From positions 1 through 64,000 of the forward strand of contig NGBS01000892.1 in the NCBI GenBank assembly GCA_002245135.1: a DNA stretch of 64,000 nucleotides. The letters run 5' to 3'. A model generated the notes under the pieces. That model worked only from the letters and a program-made list of their open reading frames with translations, was not told the DNA's origin and made no database searches. The DNA comes from Proteromonas lacertae. Lineage: Eukaryota; Sar; Bigyra; Opalinata; Proteromonadidae. The translations under genes and the position numbers were made by a program. Positions 56,801-64,000 of this stretch are shown here, piece by piece (position 1 is the stretch's first letter; each line of letters opens with the position of its first letter).

Positions 56801-59800
56801 TCAAATAACATATTATCATTGATTTTTCCTGATATTATTCCATTTTCTTGATTAATTGATAATCCATATGATTCTAATGATGGAATAGTTGAATAACTAT
56901 ATATATGATCATTTTCACCTATTTTTGGTTTGTCTAATATACATTCTAATCTTTCAACACAATAATATTCTGATTTATCTATTGATATGAAAGTAGGAGC
57001 AGGATATAAAACTACTAAACTAATTGTTGTACTTCCTTTTCCCACTTCATTTATTCCATACACTGTGTAAACTAATGGGATACTATGTCTCTCATTTACT
57101 TTTCCTTTTATTTCACCTGTACTTTCATTAATTTCTATTCCTTCTACTGGAGTTGGACTGATTTCCCATTTTTCTACATATCCTATTACACTCACTTTTC
57201 CAAAGTTAAATTCTTCACCTACATGAGTTTTAACATTTGGATATTCATATTTTATATCTTTTGGAATTGATAATTTTGATGATATTGTAATTTTCTTTGA
57301 TAATGTACTATTTTTATTAGTAGCTGATATCATAGTCACTAATGAATCATCATCTTTAAATACTCTATTTGGTTCTCCTTTCAATTCTCCTGTTTTAAAA
57401 TTGAATTTTAAACTTACAAATTTTTCTTTCAATTCTTCAAAATTGTCTATTTTAAATTCATTTATTGAAGGATGATAACTTATTGGATTTATTGTTGATT
57501 CTATTTTATAATAGAATATCACATCAAATGGATATTCAAATGAAGGAATTGGATCTTTTAAAGAAATACTCAATTCAATCTCAGTTGATCCACCATCATT
57601 CATACCAATCACTTTTATCATTATATCATTGTCATTTTCAAAATATACTTTTACTAACCCACTTAATATTCCAGTCTTTTCATCTATTGTTAAATTGTAT
57701 TTATCTATTAATTCTTTATTTTCACTCACTTTATAAGATTCTGGATATGATATTCCATCATTATTATCAACATTTGGATTACATGAATATGGATCATATC
57801 TATAAACAGTTACTTTATTCAACTCATCTCCTTCTCCATATCCTAAGAATTTAGGTTTTCGAAGTGTAATTGTTATAAAAATACTGGTTAAAATTTTACC
57901 ATCTTCATTCTCTCCAATTATTTTTATTTCTTCTTTTTGAACTCTTGTTAGAAGTTTATTACTACTAATTATTCCAGTTTTAGTATCTATATTCAAGCCA
58001 ATCATTTTGAATCTGTTTAAATAATTTGGATCAATGTAAAATTTATAAATACTTCCTTCTTCTTTTACTGTTGGAAGGAGTGAATTACTTAATGGTTGTA
58101 AATATAATCCATTTGATATATTTGGATAAACTAATAATGTTGGTTTTCTGTGAATTATTCTGATTGTTATTTCAACATTATTGATTGATTCACCTTCTAT
58201 ATTATAAGCTGATATTTTATATTTCAATTGTTTTGGAGTTTGTTTTTCTAAATCAATTTTTACAGTTATTACTCCTGTTTCATCATTAAATTGTATTTCT
58301 GATTCTCCAGTTGTTATTTCTGGATATGTTTTATATCTTATTGATTTATCTTCTGGTAAATCAGTTGATAATTTTTCTGTATTATTTTCTTCATTTTTGT
58401 AGAATATATATTTAGTTTTACTACTATAAACAGATATTGGTGAATGATAAATTATCAATAATGATATTGAATATTCTTTATCTTCTGGTTTATATCCATT
58501 ACTTTGAATCACTTTAAATGTTTCATTGAATAATCCACTTATTATATCACTCTTTATACTTCCATTATCTTTATCAAATATTATTCCTATTGCTGTTAAT
58601 TCTTTTTCTATTTCAATTGGAGATATTGAAAATGATGATTTTTCACTTCTAGAACTTGGTTTTATATCAATTGAATATTTATAATAATATTTACTCTCTA
58701 TATTATAGGTAAAATCAGGTGGTGCTACATAATATATATTCAACACCAATTTTCCTTCAACTACTTTACTGTTAGATAGTTTTTGTTGTATATTTATTTC
58801 TAGAACATTATTCTCTATTACCTCTTTGATTCCATCACTTGAAAATACACCACTACTTATATCAAACTTTATTCCTAATCCTTCAAGAGTTTCACTAATT
58901 CCTTCATCTTTTAATACAAAACTCATTTCATCTTCTTTTTCTACTTCTGGTTCTAATCTAAATGATTCTCCTATATGATATATATCCAACACATTCTTAT
59001 ATTTAAATTTATATTGTGAAACTGTTAAATTAAATTCTATTGTTACTGTTTTACTCAACAATGTTTGTTGTATTCTTATTAATGTTTCATTCAGTATACC
59101 ATCAACTGTTTCTCCTTCTAAAGTATATAAACAACCACTATCTTTATCTAAATGAATTTTCATTTTATTTAACATTTCTTCTTGAGTATTATCAGCAAAT
59201 GAAAATTTGGAATTATTGGCTTTTCCTTTTGGACAAATGTTAATTTTATCAGACTGATGAATTTCGTCTATTATATATTCAAATTCTTCTATTGTTATAT
59301 TCATTTCAAATTCAGAAGAAGGTAAATCTCCGCTTGCTAATCTTATTAAGAACTTTTCTTCATTTAGTATTTCTGTTGGAATTCCAGATATTTTACCATT
59401 TTTATTATCAAAAGATAAACCATTATTCATTGTTGTTAAATCTGGAATTATAAATAATACTGGTTGATAAGCATGAATAATAGGAGTGTCAGTTTCAAAT
59501 AATAATCCTTTACATCCTTTGTAAGTAATTGAATTATATGTTATATTTGGAATAATTATTTCATTTATTATTATGAATGGAACAGTGATTGTATGATTTC
59601 CTGTTACATTTATGAAGATTTCATAAGTATCTGGTTTTATTTCTGATGTTAAATTTCCACTTATTTCTCCATTTGATTTATTTATCTTTAATAATGTTGA
59701 TACTTCATCTTCAGATATTATTTCAAATGTCAAATCTTTACTAGATGAATCAATTGTTGGTGTTATTATTTTTAAATTATAATAATAAGCAGTTTTATTT

Positions 59801-62800
59801 GAATATTCTACTGATTTGGGATATAAACATCCATCATATTTAGCATCTCCCCATTTTGCTTCTCCATTATTCAATTGACATTCTCTTGTTCGATTTCCAG
59901 AACATCCAGATTCACAGAATATTGAAGCTGTTTCTCTTCCTTCTGTTTCAGGCCAATCTCCTTCTTTTGGACAAGTTGGCATTGTTATAAGAATAGAAAC
60001 TGTACATGTTTTTGTTTTACCATTATATTCTGTTGGAGTTATTGTTATTACATAATCTAATGAAGGATCTACTTTCTCACTTGATGTTCCATAGATTCTT
60101 CCATATCCATCATAATATAAACCTTTTGGTAAATCTTTATCACCAGATTTTATTTCTATACTATAACTACCTGATATTGAAATAAACACATCATTTGTTG
60201 TTGCTAATTGTTTATCTACTGATCCTTCAAGTTTTGTATTTGAACAGACAAACATATAATCTGATACTTCACAATTTGATTCTTCATTAGAAACTAAACC
60301 TCCTTTTCCATTATTATTCTTACATCTCTTTGTTATTTGAGATATAGGAGAAGATGATGAAAATGATTTTCCAGCTGAACATGATGATATATCTTTCTTT
60401 CCTATTGGAATTATTGTATTATCACAAAATGATGGATAATTACATATTTGAGAAATATAATCTGATAAACTGATTTTCTTTGATAAACTACCACCATCTA
60501 TTCCTCTTCTTGTGAAATTGAATAAATAGATTGAATATTTATCATTATGATTTGGAATTGGAAATTCTCTTTTATTATCATTTTCGTCTTTTGGTTCTAT
60601 CACATTTTCAATATTCTGTATTTCTACCCAATCATCATTTTCATTATTCTTCACTAATAATTTCCAATCAACTGGATAACTATTTTCTTCATTTTTATTT
60701 CTTCTCAAATAATAACTATTTATTAATATGGGTTTATCATATCTTATTTCTATCCAATATGGAATATAAGCTATTCTTTCAGACATATCAAATGTTATTG
60801 AAGTTGATTCATCATTATCTAATAATCTCAACATTTCATCATTTGTAAATGAATAATCACCAATTGTACCATTCAATGATCCAAATGATTTTATTGATGT
60901 TATTCCATCGATTGGTGAAGAAATGCATTCATATGTTGAGATATATTGAAAATCTAAATATTTCAAAGAATTACTCAATTCTAATCCTATTATATTTTTA
61001 TTTTCATTTAATATTGATGTTAATAATGGAATTGAGATTATTTCTTCTTCTAAATTATTCTCTTTTGAATAAATTTCATTTCCATTTAAATATATTTTTA
61101 GATTTCCAACACATCTTACTTTTATATACCAATATAATTTTTGATTGTTTTTTGATTTATATTCAAATTGAATTCTTATATATTTTAGATTTTCTGATGT
61201 TGATTCAATTAATTCTTTCAAATTCATCTTATTCCAACTATCTGCATCATATTTGTTTGACCAATCATTATCGCTTTGTGTTGTAGATGAATATTCACAT
61301 TCAGATTTATATGATAATAATCTATCAATTATCACTGGAATTATAGCATTATCATCTAATAATGCTTTAGTTGATATATTATAATCAACTAATCTGATTT
61401 CTACATCTGTATTCTTATTTGTTATTGTTGTTTTCAATGAATATACATCTCTACTTATACAGAAATATTCAGAATAAGTATTCTTCTTCAAATGATTATT
61501 AGTTAATATATTATAAAATATCTTATTATTTGAATTATCATATAATTCAATGTTTTCATTATCACTTTCAATCTTTCCATAAACATTCACTAATATATTA
61601 TTCTCATTTTCTTCTTCACAATATTGACTATTGATGGTTATTGATTTTTCAGTTTTTCCATGATTATTTTCACAAGATATCTTTATTGATTTTGATTCTA
61701 ATTTTTCATTGATTATTCCATATAACATTCCGCTTGATTGGTTGAATTTCATTCCTGAAGGAATATAATCTATCAGAAAATCTGTTCCTCCATTGGTTAT
61801 TGTTGGAGATATTATATAATATAATCCAATTATTAGATTAAATGAAGATAATTCATATATTATTTTTGGAATTCCTTCTCCATCTACTTCAAAATCAATA
61901 GTTCTTGTATCTTCATAATTATTGATTCTTCCAGATGTGATAATATTATGATATTTATTGAATATTTCATAATATCCTCCATCAATTGATTTACTATTTA
62001 ATATCAATGAATATTTTCCATTTCCATCAGATGTACATAATGAATGAATATTATCACCATTATTAGTTGGAGTAATTGATTCAATTGTTTTACTATTATC
62101 TTCTTTATTCACAACAGAATATGAAGATTCTTCTATTCCATATTTACCAGAATGATAATTAATTTCATAGAAATAATCTGAACAGATTATATTTAATTTG
62201 AATTTATATTCTCTATATCCATTTCTTGTATATCTTCTTATAGTAATTGGATAATTAAACACTGGTCTAATTGAACTTCCAGATATTATATTATTATTCA
62301 ACATTAACCCTTCTGGTAATGAAGATGAAGTATAAATAGAATCTAAAGTTGATGAACATATTATATTGATATTTTTATTTACTTGATAATCATTATTATG
62401 TTGACATTCAAATAATGGATTGGTTTCATCTTTCATTTCTTTTATTCCTATTTCAATTGTTGTGGTGATTTTAGGAATTATTTCATCACCTTGAGTATAT
62501 GGACCACTTTCAATCACATAATATTTCATCTCACTTTCAACTAATCCAATTCCATTTATCTCACCATTTTCAATATTCAGTTTCAAACCCATTGGTAATT
62601 CTGGATAGATTGAATATCTTGTTGAATCACTTTTAGCTACTCCTAATGATGAATAGATTATTGGATTATTATTAGGAATTGGGAAATATAATGGATATAA
62701 TGAATATGTAAAATTATAGGTTAATAAAGATTGAGATATATATCCAACATAACTATCATCAATTAAATTTGCATCTGCTAATGATCTTGCATTCGCTACA

Positions 62801-64000
62801 CATTGATAAGCAGGAGAAGTAATATTGGGTCTTCCACATCCAAATTCTAAACTTCCTACTACTCCTGCAGCACTGGTGCCTTGAACTTGGCTGCTACATA
62901 CTCTTGCACCTAGGGATTTCCATGTTGTACCTTTTGTTATCAAATAGGAACTAACTGTTCCTCCTACATAAAAACCACCTGTTGATGTTACTCTTGTTAT
63001 ATAACCATTAAATAGAAGAAGACTCTGTTTAGTAAAATCTACTCCCAGATTATTCCAAAATTCATATCCACTTCGATATCCTACGATCTTTTGAGTCATT
63101 TTATAATATAATATGGCAGAAGAACTTGGAGTTACAAGAGCGTCTGTATCACGATAGCTTCCAGCTATACTATTTTCAGTACAACTTGTTTTATCAAAAT
63201 TATCTTTATAATAAGATGAGAAATATCCAGGAATATAATTTACACTAGAAGAGTATTTAAATTTAATTGCAACTGAACTAGAACTGTGAGGATTACTTCC
63301 TGTTATTATAACATCAACAGGATTTCCACTTGCTGTTCCACTGATTTTACAGGATGAACTATCTAATGATAATCCACTTCCTATTGTACCATTTGATACA
63401 CAAGATGTTAAACTGCCTTCATAGATACTTTCAAATAATACAGATTTACTTCCAAATAATATCATCTCATTTGTTTCATAATGAAGAAATTGTAATGGAG
63501 AGGATGATGGATTAGGCATATCTTCAACACTCAATTTCAAGGGAATTTCGATTGATTTGCTTTTCAATAAACATTTTATCTTATATTCTTTCATTTCAAT
63601 TTCACTCACATAACCATTCGAATAGATTTTACCATTCGATTTTATTGATATGTTCGAAGGAAGATTTTGATCTGATGATATTGAACAATCATGAATTGGA
63701 TTACTACATTTTGGTTTTAGGATTCTAAATTCATGATTTATTGGAATTTTTATTCCATCTTCTACAACAATTCCATAATCACATTCAGTGTCTTTATCAT
63801 CATAGATTTCTAATAGGATTTTCTTCTTCATCATTACTTCATCTTTTATATAAGATATCTCATAAATTCTTTCAAACATTGTTTCTTCACTCATTCCTAA
63901 TATTACACATTCAGATGATAAATATAAACCATTTGGTAAATTTTCTTCAATTGAACAATAAGAAATCTCTGAATCTTTTTCTTCAGATGATAAGATCTCT
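53884..64000 (-). CDS. Giant extracellular protein with Ig-like and EGF-like modules, partial
   Basis: One uninterrupted frame, more than 3,370 residues, continues past the window edge, so the true start and any signal peptide are missing. Most of it is a series of bacterial-type Ig-like (He_PIG) modules with the pattern LP-x-GL...G-x-I-x-G, for example LPMGLKLN, LPEGLMLN and LPKGLYYD. A discoidin-like block contains YWIEIRYDKPILINSYYLRR. A parallel-helix or GLUG-like block has GGLIGKCDNCEIENSFV and GGLIGRIKNGNVN. Near the C-terminus are four EGF-like units (CNNNGRCVNGKCMCYFGWKG; CSNHGKCNRNSGECECFDGY). No C-terminal membrane helix is visible, so it may be secreted or held by partners. The role, adhesion or extracellular matrix, is inferred. 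Confidence 0.8.
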   Translation of the reverse strand, partial: EILSSEEKDSEISYCSIEENLPNGLYLSSECVILGMSEETMFERIYEISYIKDEVMMKKKILLEIYDDKDTECDYGIVVEDGIKIPINHEFRILKPKCSNPIHDCSISSDQNLPSNISIKSNGKIYSNGYVSEIEMKEYKIKCLLKSKSIEIPLKLSVEDMPNPSSSPLQFLHYETNEMILFGSKSVLFESIYEGSLTSCVSNGTIGSGLSLDSSSCKISGTASGNPVDVIITGSNPHSSSSVAIKFKYSSSVNYIPGYFSSYYKDNFDKTSCTENSIAGSYRDTDALVTPSSSAILYYKMTQKIVGYRSGYEFWNNLGVDFTKQSLLLFNGYITRVTSTGGFYVGGTVSSYLITKGTTWKSLGARVCSSQVQGTSAAGVVGSLEFGCGRPNITSPAYQCVANARSLADANLIDDSYVGYISQSLLTYNFTYSLYPLYFPIPNNNPIIYSSLGVAKSDSTRYSIYPELPMGLKLNIENGEINGIGLVESEMKYYVIESGPYTQGDEIIPKITTTIEIGIKEMKDETNPLFECQHNNDYQVNKNINIICSSTLDSIYTSSSLPEGLMLNNNIISGSSIRPVFNYPITIRRYTRNGYREYKFKLNIICSDYFYEINYHSGKYGIEESSYSVVNKEDNSKTIESITPTNNGDNIHSLCTSDGNGKYSLILNSKSIDGGYYEIFNKYHNIITSGRINNYEDTRTIDFEVDGEGIPKIIYELSSFNLIIGLYYIISPTITNGGTDFLIDYIPSGMKFNQSSGMLYGIINEKLESKSIKISCENNHGKTEKSITINSQYCEEENENNILVNVYGKIESDNENIELYDNSNNKIFYNILTNNHLKKNTYSEYFCISRDVYSLKTTITNKNTDVEIRLVDYNISTKALLDDNAIIPVIIDRLLSYKSECEYSSTTQSDNDWSNKYDADSWNKMNLKELIESTSENLKYIRIQFEYKSKNNQKLYWYIKVRCVGNLKIYLNGNEIYSKENNLEEEIISIPLLTSILNENKNIIGLELSNSLKYLDFQYISTYECISSPIDGITSIKSFGSLNGTIGDYSFTNDEMLRLLDNDESTSITFDMSERIAYIPYWIEIRYDKPILINSYYLRRNKNEENSYPVDWKLLVKNNENDDWVEIQNIENVIEPKDENDNKREFPIPNHNDKYSIYLFNFTRRGIDGGSLSKKISLSDYISQICNYPSFCDNTIIPIGKKDISSCSAGKSFSSSSPISQITKRCKNNNGKGGLVSNEESNCEVSDYMFVCSNTKLEGSVDKQLATTNDVFISISGSYSIEIKSGDKDLPKGLYYDGYGRIYGTSSEKVDPSLDYVITITPTEYNGKTKTCTVSILITMPTCPKEGDWPETEGRETASIFCESGCSGNRTRECQLNNGEAKWGDAKYDGCLYPKSVEYSNKTAYYYNLKIITPTIDSSSKDLTFEIISEDEVSTLLKINKSNGEISGNLTSEIKPDTYEIFINVTGNHTITVPFIIINEIIIPNITYNSITYKGCKGLLFETDTPIIHAYQPVLFIIPDLTTMNNGLSFDNKNGKISGIPTEILNEEKFLIRLASGDLPSSEFEMNITIEEFEYIIDEIHQSDKINICPKGKANNSKFSFADNTQEEMLNKMKIHLDKDSGCLYTLEGETVDGILNETLIRIQQTLLSKTVTIEFNLTVSQYKFKYKNVLDIYHIGESFRLEPEVEKEDEMSFVLKDEGISETLEGLGIKFDISSGVFSSDGIKEVIENNVLEINIQQKLSNSKVVEGKLVLNIYYVAPPDFTYNIESKYYYKYSIDIKPSSRSEKSSFSISPIEIEKELTAIGIIFDKDNGSIKSDIISGLFNETFKVIQSNGYKPEDKEYSISLLIIYHSPISVYSSKTKYIFYKNEENNTEKLSTDLPEDKSIRYKTYPEITTGESEIQFNDETGVITVKIDLEKQTPKQLKYKISAYNIEGESINNVEITIRIIHRKPTLLVYPNISNGLYLQPLSNSLLPTVKEEGSIYKFYIDPNYLNRFKMIGLNIDTKTGIISSNKLLTRVQKEEIKIIGENEDGKILTSIFITITLRKPKFLGYGEGDELNKVTVYRYDPYSCNPNVDNNDGISYPESYKVSENKELIDKYNLTIDEKTGILSGLVKVYFENDNDIMIKVIGMNDGGSTEIELSISLKDPIPSFEYPFDVIFYYKIESTINPISYHPSINEFKIDNFEELKEKFVSLKFNFKTGELKGEPNRVFKDDDSLVTMISATNKNSTLSKKITISSKLSIPKDIKYEYPNVKTHVGEEFNFGKVSVIGYVEKWEISPTPVEGIEINESTGEIKGKVNERHSIPLVYTVYGINEVGKGSTTISLVVLYPAPTFISIDKSEYYCVERLECILDKPKIGENDHIYSYSTIPSLESYGLSINQENGIISGKINDNMLFDDSVILIGSNLEGSVNTSFKLYIIANVHPPTLPPESLPDIENPIFIPIEDEIKNIEDKLNELKEKDNEYEIIDDIMKEIKREENPITSIPDIIKENGLDIWYEFVTNTLPFISDKIIEKIIEEGNIGINLDKRKENEIPSLINKMLGDEKYEENIRGVTIMKKGFNMKGTRLVLHSEMRNEVNIKILKCVENSIIQNTVLSLYSSSMINSGRRVVMRNGRNMKETYKLFRITECGIFGDVINSTIENIVVEIYDATEINCNGTSGLLFDSVINSTIKNVRIEFFNRGTRSIIMNLKDEMTFGFLAGEVKNSKISSIRVVGDLLRINVLGIENDENEIIIGGLIGKCDNCEIENSFVDIMNMKYVGDDKENNNKMRIIYGSLIGEIEEEESNNLISYSFGLIRRSLTILFDKEEGIEMRFGGLIGRIKNGNVNIYSCWFKLSNGGIVGRNDSDSNNIIVSGLINEIENIEDCNIVVNFTYVRIITNQPLFKNAKFGLFYGGEYYGNITHEKNYGYISNPFVGNGKYYYNSNFDVSEFKLRLLEPNQYEMDEFKCEDSLLFGSGNEKSCCYNNDCVVKLESFGYRKGIFSGIYGNIGVTETLWGYDDSFSYYRNNGIITNSKSRTNSHDLNTKLRLEDPISYSKQCFNNCNNNGRCVNGKCMCYFGWKGSDCSMRICAYGIFLSDHNYYECSNHGKCNRNSGECECFDGYEGNSCSRLSCPNKCNNHGVCRTIETILKNKEYSRIENVEDNYYGIMNKYDKNDKDNEYIQICVCDKEYFGDDCSKRKCPYGVSVSDECESSQQSLQRIIFKTNGKDVTYNNKIYIEYIDPFGRVWYTDSITFDNINEWKKELYRLPSGTISLDDIDIEKDDLNNEVKVEITYSKYQSGRQYEMKILGRKEIDENEKIDDNGNYYGIKKNEKLLDTNIIKIENMIEDSLPSNMCSNNGKCNTITGNCECFDGFKGPSCESSDIFN

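Overview
The window is AT-rich nuclear DNA from a eukaryotic protist that uses the standard genetic code (TAA, TAG and TGA all act as stops). Intron-bearing genes share one splice style: mostly 24-53 nt introns that begin GTAT or GTA and end TAG, which reads many genes through cleanly once removed. Several gene models assembled this way are exact multiples of three. Genes for axonemal ASH/MSP-domain proteins (an intact DLEC1-like gene and a HYDIN relic) point to a flagellated or ciliated organism. The transhydrogenase has the beta-alpha order known from protists such as Entamoeba and Eimeria. I cannot name the lineage; an amoebozoan, heterolobosean or another free-living flagellate would all fit.

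Region 1, 1-11.4 kb, is accessory DNA: pieces of Polinton/Maverick-type elements (two rve integrases, a broken adenain-like protease, a zinc-ribbon protein, small membrane and charged proteins), palindromic 3'-end hairpins between genes, one intact Tc1/mariner-type transposase, and three candidate structured RNAs. Region 2, 12-18.9 kb, is decayed: a HYDIN pseudogene broken by many frameshifts and a hAT transposase relic with one recognisable terminus.

Region 3, 18.9-35.2 kb, holds intact genes: a DLEC1/CFAP81-like protein, a divergent ZNF830-like gene sharing a 113-bp promoter interval with it, a Gln/Pro-rich protein, a pseudokinase-leucine-rich-repeat protein, and a secretory-pathway protein that fuses an OGT-like (GT41) domain to a second DxD-containing domain. 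A recent, kinase-less partial copy of the pseudokinase gene lies at 35.3-35.9 kb.

Region 4, 36-53.8 kb, carries a decayed EF-hand-family paralogue on the minus strand, a small coiled-coil gene, the transhydrogenase, an unknown helical protein, a GNPTAB (GlcNAc-1-phosphotransferase alpha/beta) homologue and a tandem array of four EF-hand-like paralogues. These share a degenerate calcium loop and a SILR motif typical of protein phosphatase 1 docking. Region 5, 53.9-64 kb, is a single >10-kb reading frame for a giant extracellular protein with Ig-like and EGF-like modules, cut by the window edge.

The long uninterrupted frames at 18.9-23.2 and 53.9-64 kb show that base accuracy is good there, so the many frame breaks in the transposon, HYDIN, hAT and paralogue relics are probably real decay. 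The single-base homopolymer breaks remain the least certain.
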